The translations under genes were made by a program, and so were the position numbers. Below are positions 33,251 to 44,631 of a stretch of 64,000 nucleotides of DNA, one piece after another. The notes below the pieces were generated by a model that worked only from the letters and a program-made list of their open reading frames with translations, was not told the origin of the DNA and searched no databases. Origin of the DNA: Protopterus annectens (Eukaryota > Chordata > Ceratodontiformes > Protopteridae); NCBI RefSeq assembly GCF_019279795.1, contig NC_056747.1, positions 1,002,844,406 to 1,002,908,405 on the forward strand, in the 5' to 3' direction. Every line of letters starts with the position of its first letter. Position 1 is the stretch's first letter.

Positions 33251-34135
33251 AACTATCACAGGCTCTGATATATTCAGGATGTAGATCATGAGAGCCAGAC
33301 TTTCCATAAGGAGGAATTTTCTTGAGCCATTTGTTGTTTTAAGATAGGTAAATATTCAAATGAAAATCAATGCTAATACCAAACAGGGATTCAGTGGAAA
33401 TGTTGAAGTCAAACGAGGAGCTGCAATCACCATCAGGGAACATAGTCATTGTAATGACTATCTGGAAAGATGATTAATCTTATCCCAGAAACCACCTGGA
33501 TTTCAAAGTAGGGCATTTTGATTTTTTTTTTTTTTTTTTTTTTAGAAAAGCTGCTGTTGTCTTGCTTGCAAAGCCTTTGCATTCATTTCACCTTGTGAAT
33601 TAGGTGGATTTCATAAGGTGACAGATGTTTTCAATTCTTTAGAAAAACATGGTATATGGTTTCCCCTGAGCCCCTTAGTTCTTAATTGGTAGTTTTTTTA
33701 CCTGTAAAGAAGAATATCAGTACTGCAAACCTGCTGTTCAGCGACAGGTGATCAACTAGTGCAGGTCAGTTAAATCCAAATTTAGATTCTTAGATTCTTG
33801 ATCTAGTTTCATTACCCTGGAGACAATAATCACAGGACGCTTGTAGACTTTCTTGGCAGCAGAGGTAGACCACAGCAGACAATGATCACATTTTAAGAGG
33901 TCGACTGGTACAAAACAAGCTCAATAGGCTACAATTGCCATTTAGGAGATTAGGATGAAATTGACATTGCATGAGCTGGCAAAAGCCATGCTCTACCAAA
34001 ATGGCATTGAGGAAAATGTTAGAATTAAACTGCTAGTGAAGCTTGGAGTCTCCCAGCAATAAAGAATTCTTGCATGTAAGTTTACACAAAACACAAATAA
34101 AAGCTCTTCAGTTATAGCAGTTTGAATTTTCTTTT
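33251..34135. other. no recognisable gene; poly-T tract
   Basis: Non-coding, with a 22-nt T run at about 33522-33543. It may be the decayed upstream part of the minus-strand LINE. Confidence 0.4.
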
Positions 34136-34249
34136 TCTCTCTCTCTCTCTCTCTCTCTCTTACAAGTCACAGCCAACACCTAGAGTGACCCATTGGATAG
34201 CCACAGCTATTCATGGAGTTTACAAGGGAAAGAAAGGGAGAAGGAAGTA

Positions 34250-34485
34250 AGTTGCCAAGTCTGTTTTCCTTATCATACATGCACACACTCACACCTACAG
34301 ACAAATTACAGACCCAAATCTGCCTACTCCATGTCTTTGGAATGTGGGAGAGAACTGCAGCACCAGAAAAAAAACCTCACACAAACACAAAGAGCACATG
34401 CAAACTCTGCCTAGGAATCACCCCAGCCAAGAAATGAGCCAGAGAACCTCATACTGTTTGGCAGCCAAGCTACCCATTCTTCATA
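34250..34485 (-). mobile_element. SINE, antisense, diverged
   Basis: Antisense of the common SINE body: CATGTCTTTGGAATGTGGGA, AGAACTGCAGCACCAGA, GCACATGCAAACTCTGCC, AGAGAACCTCATACTGTTTG and GCAGCCAAGCTACCC. The CT-repeat at 34136-34160 precedes it. The overlapping short plus frames at 34193-34538 are artefacts. Confidence 0.65.
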
Positions 34486-34849
34486 AGGTATCCACAGACC
34501 ACCCAGTTATGATCTTGGTCTGGGATGTTGGGGGGTGACATCACAGTGCTATCAATATTTTTGTTATTAAGGAATAGGAGGAGTAGGAGTGGTACATCTC
34601 CACCAATGTGTGGTCCTGGCCTTCAAGTTTGGTATGTGTTATGTATGTCTTGGAGAGAACAAGGGATTGCATCCCCTTGTTTAAATCAATTGTTTAGCGA
34701 TTACAATAATTTCTGGTTTATGTGCATGAAGCTATATTCAAAGCTGTCATGTGTGCTGTGTAGAGTTAGTGAAAGTAATTTCTCTGCTTTTCATTTTTAG
34801 GTTAACTATCTGGAAAAATAAAGGCAGGAGTCAGAGCTTGACGTGGCAG

Positions 34850-35196
34850 AGTTGAACTGGGTGTGACGAGGATGGACAGGATTAGTAATAAGTATATTAG
34901 AGGGTCAGCCCAGGTTGGAAAGTTTGGAGACAAATCCAGAGAGGCAAGATTACATTGGTTTGGACATGTGCTGAGGAGGGATGCAGAGTATATTGGGAAA
35001 AAGTTGCTAAGGATGAAGCTGCCAGGTAACAGGAAAAGAGGGAAGCCTAAGATAAGGTTTATGGATGTGGTGAGAGAGGACATGCAGGTGGTTGGTGTGA
35101 CAGAGCAAGATGCAGAGGACAGGAAGAAATGGAAACAGCTGATCTGCTGTGGCGACCCCTAACGGGAGCAGCCGAAAGATGAAGAAGAAGATGTGG
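34850..35196 (+). mobile_element. RTE/L2-like LINE 3' end, 5'-truncated
   Basis: Only the last ~350 bp remain: the ORF2 C-terminus and a 3' tail reading CTGTGGCGACCCCTAACGGG, then AGCAGCCGAAAG followed by a (GAA)n-like tail (ATGAAGAAGAAGATG). The stop codon of ORF2 lies in the conserved tail itself (GACCCCTAA). The tail is shared with the SINE at 6097-6412. Confidence 0.75.
34863..35162 (+). pseudogene. LINE ORF2 C-terminal domain
   Basis: The 99-codon frame reads ARLHWFGHVLRRDAEYIGKK, then LPGNRKRGKPKIRFMDVVRE, then DAEDRKKWKQLICCGDP. This WFGHVxRR ... KRGxPKxRxMD ... DRxxW pattern is the C-terminus of RTE/L2-type non-LTR retrotransposon proteins. The frame itself is intact, but RT and endonuclease are missing, so it is a remnant. 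The role of this domain is unclear; RNA binding has been suggested by its basic character. Confidence 0.75.
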
Positions 35197-37350
35197 AAAA
35201 ATATGCTAAGAGGGCAGTTTACAAAACAACTTAAAATAACTGTAAGTAGGAAATCCTGAAGCTCAAATAGTAACTGAGACTGTGGATAATTGGGTAGGGA
35301 TATAATAATATATCTGAAATAAAAAGCTATGTCAGGAGACACAGGAAGTTTTTTCACAGAACACTGTTATTTAAATGTAGAAAACCTAGGGGTGCATGGA
35401 GATGGGGTGGGTGGTCATGGGAGAAACCCCATGACCTGAGATAAAATGAGAGAACAACTACATACTGACAGCCCTTAGCAGATTGCACCCAAGAGCTCTC
35501 TAGAAAAGATATAGCAGGGCACATGACAATAGCTAAGGAACAGTTAGTGTTTAATAAGATTATTATCTGTAGCACGAGTATAGAAAGGGAAGTTTTTGCA
35601 TAGATAAGTTGCATGGAGGAGATAAGGTAGTGACACTAGACAAATGATAAGAGAAGAAAGAGAAAGTGTAGGAAGGAGAATAGTAGCACAAAGCAGAGTA
35701 GATTAAGTTTTGAATAACAATATAAACAAAGGTAACTTATTGCAGTCTGAAACAGTGCACTGCTGGAGGGAGGCGTGCTGAGTTCCAATGCTGTTGGCTT
35801 GTTTTTGTGTTTAAGTTTGGTGTTTTGTGAAAGCAGGTCATGAGAGTTTAGGATTTAGACAAAGAATGGTGAGATTCAATTCGTTTGGTGTCTTCACTGG
35901 GCCAAATGTCACTGCCAGTTAACCCAGACAAGCTAAAAACATAGTATGTGACAGTTGTTTTTAATGTGAAGCCCAGTTATATTCAAAGGAAAAACAATCC
36001 GGCAGGAAACTCAGGATCTACTGCAGGTAAGAATCTTACAGGTATTACTATCTATTTTTGTTCTTAATGTGTTGAGTTTGTAGCAGATGTGGCACCTTTT
36101 GTGGGATTTTTATTTTGTTAAGCTTGTACCACAGGTAATATAATTTTTAAGAAGCTAGTACAAGAATGTTTTACCTACAAGTAGAGTGAAGGGTTATATT
36201 TGGAAGGAATGCCTGGAATCTTCAGCTTTAAATCCCTCTTTTCAGCAATCATCTGAACACAATCCAGTCAGAGCACACAGCAACCATGAATGCCTGTACT
36301 GTTGCATTAAGGCTTAATATTCCTTCCTGCAGTGGCTTTCCCCTGGGCTGGCTTTCTTAATTCTCAGATAAAGTCATTCACTGACTGAGGAGTTCATGTG
36401 AATCGGTAGTGATTTCAATGTTTATAACAATTAGAATACACAAACAGCACTTGTTGCTGTTCTGCAGAGGTAAGGTTAGCTGTTCCTCCTTGTGGTGATT
36501 TACTCCTGCCCTGAGTTCTTTACCTCACAGATGCAGTCATTTGGTTACTAGAGAATCACAGTTAGTGATAGCAACTTCAAGCAAGGTTTATTAAAATATG
36601 AAGTACTAAAGAACACTTGCTGCTGTGCTGTTAAGGTAACGTTCACTCTTCCGCTATGCAGAAATCTGGACAAAGCCAAAAATAAAAGTGGGACAAAGGT
36701 CCAAAAATAGGGATAATTTTTAAATATTGCTCGTACAAACTTTGAAAGTTGATAAAATAACAAGTTTTCCATTAGCATGAATTTTGTGAAGGTTATGAAG
36801 TCAAATGTCTGTCATTATTTTCTAACTTCAGTGACTTAGCACTAATTTGCCAGAAAACCAGAATTTTATGAAAAATTGACTGAAAATTTGATGCAAAAAT
36901 CTAGACATTCTGCAAAAATCTATACAGTTGAGAGTTATGGAAGGGGGTGACCAGTAGACTGCCTATAATGGTCATCCCTCACTTCCACACAGAATGTCTT
37001 ATCTGCAAGCAGCCCCATACAGCCAACCTTGAAGCATATGAAGCACATGAAGATGCAGTTTATCTAGTCTCCACCATAGAAATCATACCTCCAATGTGTC
37101 CCACAAGTGCCCACAACCCTTCCTGGCCTCCTCCCAGTTTAGGTCTTTAATTCCTCTCCCTTCCTAACTTTCTTCTTCCAGTGACAGGAGCAATAATCAA
37201 ACTTCAGGCACCTGGGTCACAGTAAGGGTTCCATTCCTCTATGACATTGAGCCAGACTGCACTGTCAGTTAAACTTAATAAGCTCACCTTCGGCAAATGT
37301 TGTGCCACAAAGTAAAACTATAAACCCATGCCATCAACCACAAACACACA
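35197..37350. other. no recognisable gene; degenerate ~163-bp tandem
   Basis: Non-coding. A diverged tandem is visible at 36365-36495 and 36527-36655 (shared blocks: GCAGTCAT/AGTCATTCA, GTGAT..C, GAACACTTGCTGCTG, GGTAA.GTT). The minus frames at 35007-35357 and 35354-35614 are antisense or chance. Confidence 0.4.
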
Positions 37351-37424
<74 letters not shown>

Positions 37425-37440
37425 CGCACACACGCACACA

Positions 37441-37508
<68 letters not shown>
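37351..37508. repeat. (CA)n microsatellite
   Basis: About 158 bp of CA repeats, interrupted near the middle by three CACACG units and one GA. Long His/Thr and Cys/Val frames across it are artefacts. Confidence 0.95.
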
Positions 37509-37511
<3 letters not shown>

Positions 37512-37749
37512 TGAAACTTTAAAAGGCATAAAAGATACTACTGATTAACAACTTCTTTAATCTCTCAGTTAGAATTTGCACAATACTCATTTGAATAGAA
37601 AACAGACATAAAACTTTTGATAAAATTCTAAACCCAACCTATCCTGAATATTATTGTAGACCTCTCCCATTCATAAAAATATTTAAAAACTTCTTTATTT
37701 TTAATAACTGAAAAGATCCAGATTAGAATCATTTTCAGTCATTCGCAGT

Positions 37750-39175
37750 ATGGATTCTGTTCTAAATACAGCAATCAAAGGGAACCTAAAGGTGTTACTG
37801 CTCAATGACAGAAGTCTTAACAGGAAATTTTATTTCCTTCAAGCCCTCCTCACCCTGAAGAATATAGACATCTGTGTAATTATTGAGACATGGTTTAAAG
37901 CCACAGAGAGTGCCTCCCAGCAGTGCAGGGCTACAATGCTTTTCACACATTTAGGCCAGCTATTGCACAGCTATTGAAGGTGTCACAATATTCATCAAAA
38001 ACAAACTCTCCACAAGGCTGGTCAAACACAATGATGTAGTTGAGCCTCTCAATGTCAAAATTACTATAGACAAAGTTCCATACCATATCCTTGTAAGCTA
38101 CAGGATCTCTCTATTAACCAGGAATCCAATAACTCATGGTTAGACGTATTGGAGGCACTCACCATTCAACCCAATACTATATTAATGGGAGACTTTACTT
38201 ATCCCACTATAAACTGTGACTCTTACATGAACCCAAATGCACAGGCCCAAAGATCCTTGTTCTTTGTTAATACAAATACCCTGGATCAGATAGTCTACAT
38301 GCCCATTAGGAGCAATAATGTGTTGGACCTGGTCCTCACAAATATGGAAAAATATTGCCCCACCCAATTTTAATGTTCTCTCTGCTAAGGTCAGACCATA
38401 AGTCTGTCTCTTTGAAATAAAAATAAAACCCATGACCCAGCTAACCACATAGCAGTTATTAACTATTCTAAGGCAAACTTCCTACTATTAAGTGATAGCC
38501 TGGCAAAATTTCAAGCCCCACCAAATGTAGAGAAGACAGCTGCTTATGCAGAATTGTTCACAGAAACTTTATGCAGTCATATTTGTAGAAACAACGAGGT
38601 GGCAACACCCACCAGGAATAAGCTCAGAACCAACTCAAAAACAAGTCACCCTGGTGGAATCCTAACATAAGTTTTACAACACAAGGAAGAAATCATGCCA
38701 AAAGTTAATTATCTGCTTCACCAATCTAAACAAACAATTCAGAGGGCAAATCAAGTCTACCAAAGCCAAGTTTGAGCTAAAAATAACCTCCCAGGCCAAG
38801 GACAACCACAAAGCTTTCTTTAGTGATGTCCACAACCTCAAAGGCAGTGCACAACAATGTGCAGAACTATATAGTTAATCTACTGGTCAACAAATTCAGC
38901 TCCAATTTTACCGCCCTCTCCCACCCGACCACCCCTCAAGAAATACTGTTAAATATAACCTCCCTCACCATCACTAGGGAGTAAGTCCTAAATGCACTCT
39001 CTAAGGCCAAGAACACTGCATCAATGAGCCCAGATAATATGCCTGCATGTCTGCTAAATAGCATGAAACAACATACTGGGCCTACTGGCCAACCATACTC
39101 TCCAGTCACACTTCTTGCTCCATGAATGACAAACTGCAATAGTCATCCCTCTGCTCAAGGGCATTACAGAACCTT
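37750..39175 (+). mobile_element. CR1-type LINE copy 3, 5' part of ORF2 only
   Basis: Contains endonuclease and early RT parts of the same CR1 family as copy 4 and ends inside ORF2, without the (GAACCTAT)n tail. That is unusual, since CR1 copies normally keep the 3' end. It implies later deletion or interruption. Confidence 0.75.
37750..39175 (+). pseudogene. CR1 ORF2 endonuclease and RT N-terminus
   Basis: The frame 37750-37977 has LNDRSLNRKFYFLQALLTLK and IDICVIIETWF, the apurinic-endonuclease-like N-terminus (usually LNARSLxNK ... ETW). The frame 38149-38373 has NTILMGDFTYPTINCDSYMN, the MGDFNYP motif with its catalytic Asp, and NVLDLVLTN. Decayed RT N-terminal sequence follows to about 39175. 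The endonuclease nicks target DNA to prime cDNA synthesis. At least three frame breaks. Confidence 0.75.
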
Positions 39176-39204
39176 TTCTAATTCTCCTTCCATTGTAGCT
39201 TCTC

Positions 39205-39288
39205 TACAATCTGAAATCCCACAACAATCTGATTAAACTATACTTTACAATCTGAAATCCCACAAGAATCTGATTAAACTATACTTTA
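39205..39288. repeat. 41-bp tandem duplication
   Basis: TACAATCTGAAATCCCACAA starts at 39205 and 39246; the two copies are almost identical. Confidence 0.9.
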
Positions 39289-39424
39289 GTTTTACTTTTT
39301 ATTAACTCTCTTGCTCTTTGTCTCTATCTCTCTATCTCTCTCTCTTTAGTAACTTTCCTCATCTTAACATTACTTGTTATATGCTAAGATTACTTCTTTT
39401 ATAAAGCCCCTCTCTCCCCCCTAT

Positions 39425-40090
39425 AACTCACACCAAATACTTTTCAGGATGAACTCAAGTTAAGGGTTGATTTCACAACCATAAGCTGGTAATTAACACA
39501 TCCAAGACAAAATCAGTAAACTTTGGAATTGTCTAGTGACTACTTGGAAAACTTTCATTTAATATTTATGGCTAACTCGGACATCTTGTTGAAAGCATTA
39601 GTAGGGTCAAATGCTCACCCATTTCTAATCTACTAAAACAGCTAAAAGCTACATGCAGGTTAACAAATTTCCTTTCTTGTGATCCTAGGCAATCAACATT
39701 AAGGAATGTGCTAACAACAAAACATGACTACATCTTTCCTTTTGTTACCTTCTGTAACCATTATAGCACCTCATCTTTAAAAAAAGATCTAGATGAACTT
39801 TCACACTTCATTAGGCTTTGTAACTTTGGTCTCTGTCACAATGCCCTTCTCAGCACAATCAATACAAGTCCAATAACACAACATGCAACCTTTTTCTTTT
39901 CCATCTTTATCTATAAAGTTAAATTTTTTGACTTTTCTCCCCTCTTTCATCAGGTTACTGTCTTATCACGTTGCATCATAATTCATTAGAGACACGTGTA
40001 TATTATATCACCCCCTTTTTATACTAATCATACTGAAAGACCCTTCGGAATTATTTAACCTCCCCCAAATTAAGAAATGTGCCTACCTTA
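39425..40090 (+). pseudogene. LINE RT C-terminal relic (tentative)
   Basis: Around 39480-39530 the plus strand reads LVINTSKTKSVNFG, resembling the LxxNxxKTKxMxFG block of many LINE RTs. The frame 39708-39989 follows with no clear motif. Near 40030 TERPFGII may be the terminal block. It is a different family from CR1. Assignment is tentative. Confidence 0.35.
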
Positions 40091-40842
40091 TTTCCCTTTA
40101 GGAAACAATTACTTGTCTACCTATCCAGTTATAAACAAATTAAATGCTTCTGGTTACAAATCTATTTAAACTATCCTTCCTCTTTTCTCTTGTTTACAGC
40201 TAGTTTCTCTTATCCTTCCATATTTCATGCCACCTCCTGCCATTAAATTCCTTTGTAAGTTGATTAAGTTCCTCATATCCTACTTCTCTCTCTCTCTCTC
40301 TCTCTCTCTCTTCACCTCTACCTGCATCTTTACTTCTACTACTTTTTCTTATACTGTTCCAAGCAGTCATTTAAATCCCATACCTGATTGTTTTCTTATT
40401 TCAAAACTATTTACCAGTATTTAATTTCTCCAATTTCATACACAAATTATCTTCCCTCTTTTAGATTTAGCTCTTCTGGATGAACTATAAAATTAAGATG
40501 TCCATTAAAACTACAGAACAAAAGTGTATTATAACCACCTTTTTCATTTATACAGTAGAATTACTGCATTGCCTTATGCACTTTTAGCTATGATCAAATC
40601 CATATCACCAATGTTAGCCTACCCTACCCTAAGTTACAAAGATGATTTCATTACTTTTGTCTGGTGTGCTGTCCTGAGCATGTGCTTACTGCACCTCCTC
40701 TACTATTCTTTTCTTTTTATAACTATTAGAAATCTGGCTACATACTTGGATCTTAGTGACCCAACACACATATATTTGAAACTAGTACAATGTTTGTGAA
40801 ACAAAAACGTTCCAGAGATTTAAGTGCCTTGTAAGAAAACAG
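40091..40842. other. no recognisable gene; (CT)n run
   Basis: AT- and pyrimidine-rich sequence with a CT run at 40286-40311. The 91-codon frame at 40524-40799 shows no motif. Confidence 0.4.
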
Positions 40843-41072
40843 CAATAATGTCCAAGATACAACAAGAAAGGCACAAGCACGGGTAAAGCTGTAGTAATTT
40901 ATTCAAAGTAAGCACGTTCACGTCCAAACAATGCTTCCTCGCACTTCATAGGGACTCCGTTTCAGCTTCACTTTAAAAACATTGCCTTATGTTCACAATA
41001 TCCAATCAAAATAAATCAATTAACCAAAGCAGGCTCTTAAGGGAGACATGTTTCTATATAACACAAAAAAGC

Positions 41073-41077
<5 letters not shown>

Positions 41078-41163
<86 letters not shown>
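41078..41163. repeat. (AT)n-(GT)n compound microsatellite
   Basis: About 53 bp of AT followed by 33 bp of GT repeats. Confidence 0.95.
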
Positions 41164-41166
<3 letters not shown>

Positions 41167-41365
41167 ATATATAATAATGCATATAAAAAATCCATATGAC
41201 TTATAAAAATAGTGTAAAATTCAGTTCTCCTAAAAATAAAGATAAAACTCCTACACATAGACAGTAATAACTAAATCATAAATATAATGGTCTGTCTATT
41301 AAAAATGGTTTTAGAGAAACCCTATCATTCGAGTGAAAATGTTTATCAGCCTGAAGTCTAATAAT

Positions 41366-41665
41366 CTACTTAATCTCTAACGTTTCTGTAATATTTTTAA
41401 TGTTACCTAAACGAGGACTTCTAAATGCCAATTCTAAAACCATAAACTTAAAATTATGTATTGACCCTTTCTGACATATGTGCCTGGCTAAAGCATTAGT
41501 TTCATCCTCTTTGTTAATGGCATAGATAGGTTCCCTAATGCATTCTCTTAATGTCCTGTTAGTCTTCCCAATGTAGAACACAGGACATCTGGTACAATAT
41601 ACCAAATAAACTAAATCCATTGTTCTACAATCTGCAAATTTATGAAATTCGTATGTCTTTCCCAT
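41366..41665 (-). pseudogene. Penelope GIY-YIG endonuclease domain
   Basis: The 99-codon frame reads VYLVYCTRCPVFYIGKTNRT (the GIY...YIG pair in Penelope form, VYL ... YIG), then LRECIREPIYAIN, where the usual IREH motif reads IREP, and NALARHI. The nuclease nicks target DNA. It is separated from the RT by frameshifts between 41680 and 42013. The changed histidine suggests reduced function, if the alignment is right. Confidence 0.8.
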
Positions 41666-42012
41666 AGTTGGGTGGATAAACTTATTGGTATTTCCTATGT
41701 AGTAGAAAAATTTGCATGTTCTACAGTCATAAGTACATATCGTTTAAGATTTAATATTCAAATTGTTCATGTTAGTATTTTCATAACATAATAAGCATTT
41801 CAAAGACTTATTTTTATAAGCAAAACTAGATTTCTCTCCATCTAATTGTTTTGAGTTTGTCATTCACCATCAAAATCTTCCAATTTCTATGAATAACATC
41901 ACATATATATCTTTTGTTCCTAATGAATGGAATAACCACTCTACATCTATCTGAGGCATCATTATTAGTCTTTTTAAGATTCACATCTTTTCTATAATTT
42001 CTAAAGAAAGGT

Positions 42013-42588
42013 TTACCACTCCCTACTCAATCTATTCTTTAAATCGTTTATCAAAAGGGAGCACTCAGTAAGTTTATAACCTCTACTTAAAAAATCTTTC
42101 TCTAATTTTTTTAATGCTGTTTCACATTTGTTATTAGAACTTGTTAACCTAGACACCCTAAGACTCTGTCCTTTAACTATGTTTTTATATATATGAGGGG
42201 GATGCATACTTTCTCTGTGTAAGGGATTGTTTCCCTTACACTCATTCTTATAAACTTTAGTAGAAATATCATTTTTTTGTTTTGTCAAACTAACATTTAA
42301 GAAATCAATACTTTCTTTAGACCATCTACCTGTAAAATGTAAAAAGTCAGTAGTTGTATTGATGAAGTTAATGAAGTTTATCATTTCGCGTTCAGCACCA
42401 CCCCATATAAAAAGCATGTCATCCACAAATCTTTTGTAATATAGTATAAACTTAGAGTATTCATCATTCTTTATGATGAAGGTTGTCTCCCAAAACACCA
42501 TAACTAGATTGGTGTACGAATTAGCACATGGCGTACCCATCGCTACTCCTTTTCTCTGAAAAATGTTCACCATTGTATAAGAAGACAT
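42013..42588 (-). pseudogene. Penelope reverse transcriptase, catalytic and C-terminal part
   Basis: The 191-codon frame is intact from GVAMGTPCANSYTNLVM (the GxxMGSPxxP-like motif) through YYKRFVDDMLFIWGG, where RFVDD is the catalytic YxDD equivalent, to FLNVSLTKQKN and HPPHIYKNIVKGQSLRVSRL (the thumb). Penelope RTs are related to telomerase. Upstream, homology begins at LANNVF about 42609. The catalytic aspartates are present, but the fingers are missing in this fragment. Confidence 0.85.
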
Positions 42589-42613
42589 TATTTGCCAAAA
42601 ACAATTCTAACAA

Positions 42614-42640
42614 CATAGGTTCATAGGTCCATAGGTTTGG
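42614..42640 (-). repeat. CR1-like tail remnant
   Basis: ATAGGTTCATAGGTCCATAG is about 2.5 copies of the reverse complement of the (GAACCTAT)n CR1 tail, located between two Penelope fragments. No CR1 body adjoins. Confidence 0.45.
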
Positions 42641-42659
42641 TTGTTCTACTTGTGTTTTT

Positions 42660-44065
42660 ATTGACAAAGTACATCTTTTTCTTCCTTGCTGGCAAGTCTC
42701 TGTCTCATTTGAAACTCCCTTATTGGGTGCGGAATCACTGGAAAACCCTCAACGCTGTTAATGCTGCTGTTATGCTGGTCTTTTTTCTTACATCAGTGGA
42801 CACTCGAACCAAACTGGCAATAAGAGATGTCTGGCAGGGGCAGCAACCAAGGAAGCAATGTCGGCTGAAGGACAAGTAAAACAACCGAAAAAGAAGAAAT
42901 GGATGTGTTTTGTTTTTAACATTTCCAGTTGCCACTTAAGTGCCACAGAGGAAACATTGCTCCAAAACGGTCTGTCATTTATTCCTTCATTGAATATGGA
43001 CATTTTAGATATCATTATTGATATTAAGTTATTTGTCAGGAATGTCATGCTGAAATTAATGTTTAGAAATAATAGCAAGTCATGTATCAGTTTTAAGAAA
43101 CCAAGTACTTATTTTCCTATATTACATCCTTTATTAGAGGCTGTTGAAAGGTCTGTTAAGAATGATTTATTGATATTAATGGACACACATATGCAGTTTA
43201 AAAGTTTTTATAATTTAACTAATCAAGAACATGAAGCTATTGTCTCATTATAAAAGAATGATCATATAATAATTAGACCTGCTGATAAGGGAGGTGCCGC
43301 AGTGATTACGGACCGCATGATATATGATTCAAAATTGTCACAAATGCTTTCTGATAGGCTTACTTATGTTCCTTTAACACATAAACAATTCGATAATGTT
43401 ATTAGAAATGTACAGGCAAGTTTATATGACATGTTAATGAATAGACAGATTGACAGTGAGTTATATAGATTTTTTTTTTAGTTGATAGTCCTGTAGTTCC
43501 TATTATCAGAGGCCTGTCTAAAATATATAAAAATTGGTCAGACCCCACTTTAAGACCAATTGTTTCCAGTAGTGGGTGAATCACCTTGCCAGTTTCAATT
43601 TATTTGGCAAAGCAGTTATGACCAATAGCTGTTGTCACTAATACAGTATTGAAAGATACACAAGATTTTCTTTTTTCTTTATCAGAGTTTGCCTACTCAG
43701 ATAGATATGTCTCTGATTGCATATTGGTTACTTTAGATGTGACATCTTTATTTACTGCAATACCCAATACAGACAGGATAGATTATATTAGACAGTTTTT
43801 ATGTAAATTGGTTTTGGCAAATAATGTCTAATCACTAAAGTTTATAAGAAAGAGTGTAAAGAGAAACAATCTCTTACACAGAAAAATTATACATCCCCCT
43901 CATATATATAAAAACATAGTTAAAGGATAGAGTCTTAGAGTGTCCAGGTTAACAAGTTCTAATAGCAAATGTAAAATAGCATTAATGGAATTAGAGAAAG
44001 ATTTCTAAGTAGAGGTTATAGATTTACTGAGTGCTCCCTTTTGATAGATGATGATAGAATAGATC
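42660..44065 (+). mobile_element. Penelope-like element fragment 2 (5' half, internally deleted)
   Basis: Plus-strand fragment with the N-terminal RT half, a deletion, then the RT C-terminal thumb (43835-44065). Its orientation is opposite to fragment 1. No GIY-YIG domain or 3' end follows. Confidence 0.75.
42858..44065 (+). pseudogene. Penelope RT N-terminal half plus thumb, catalytic centre deleted
   Basis: The frame 42858-43253 holds LSATEETLLQNGLSFIPSLN and NLTNQEHEAIVSL. After a stop, 43260-43480 holds IIIRPADKGGAAVITDRMIY, the conserved PADKGG motif of Penelope RTs. The frame 43649-43831 holds ILVTLDVTSLFTAIPNTDRI, where LDVTSLFTxIP is RT motif A with its catalytic Asp. The sequence stops at LVLANNV and resumes with a HPPHIYKNIVKG segment, skipping the GxAMG and RFVDD motifs. 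Several stops. Inactive. Confidence 0.8.
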
Positions 44066-44068
44066 TTT

Positions 44069-44631
44069 GAATTTATTACTGCTCAATATCTGACTTGTTT
44101 GCCTTCTGCTACATACCTGCAATCAACTGCATTACTAGCTGAGTTAAGTACAAACCTGCAGTGTTAAAGATTGTACTGCATTTTATTTTGTGTCTATTTA
44201 ATTGTTTCATTGAATATTGAGGTCTGTGTCTCTCTGTAGTTATGTATTTTTCTATCTAATTGTTTCATAGAATACTGTGGTCTCTCTCTCTCTCTCTCTG
44301 CAGTTAGTGGGGGCTATTGTGTTTCATTTCATTGATATTCAGTGTTTAACCCTTAGCCTAAAGGGTTTCTCTGTATTTATAAGTGTTAGTCACATATCTT
44401 TGAATTTATTACTGCTCAATATCTAAGTTGTTTGGCTTCTCTACATACCTACAATCGACTGCATTATTAGCTGAGCTAAGTACAAGCTTGCAGTGTTAAA
44501 GATTGTACTGCATTTTTTGTCTATTTAATTGTTTCATTGAATATTGTGGTCTGTGTCTCTCTGTAGTTATGTATTTTTCTTTTTAATTGTTTCATAGAAT
44601 ATTGTGGTCTCTCTCTGTCTCTACAGTCAGT
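44069..44631. repeat. tandem pair, ~328-bp period
   Basis: TCTTTGAATTTATTACTGCT begins at 44069 and 44397. Both copies (about 237 and 235 bp) contain GTGTTAAAGATTGTACTGCA, TTTAATTGTTTCATTGAATA and a CT-rich end; ~90 bp of other sequence separates them. Each keeps an AGTACAA/TTGTACT inverted pair. They may belong to the following CR1's 5' region. Confidence 0.8.

Larger units (their letters stand above)
40843..42614 (-). mobile_element. Penelope-like element fragment 1 (3' half)
   Basis: The minus strand encodes the RT catalytic half (42588-42013) and a GIY-YIG endonuclease (41665-41366), followed by a 3' UTR. The UTR includes GAAGTGCGAGGAAGCATTGT and GGACGTGAACGTGCTTAC (minus strand, near 40950-40910), which resembles the terminal region of vertebrate Penelope/Neptune elements. 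Penelope elements are retroelements that use this RT with a GIY-YIG nuclease. A compound (AT)n-(GT)n microsatellite at 41078-41163 lies in the 3' UTR. The 5' half is missing; see the fragment at 42660. Confidence 0.85.

Noticed and set aside
37284-37529. His/Thr- and Cys/Val-repeat frames over (CA)n; likewise at 25301-25811 and 41037-41258
   Set aside because: Dinucleotide repeats are open in all frames; not genes.
40227-40424. Signal-peptide-like plus-strand frame over (CT)n
   Set aside because: Hydrophobic Ser/Leu run comes from a CT repeat.
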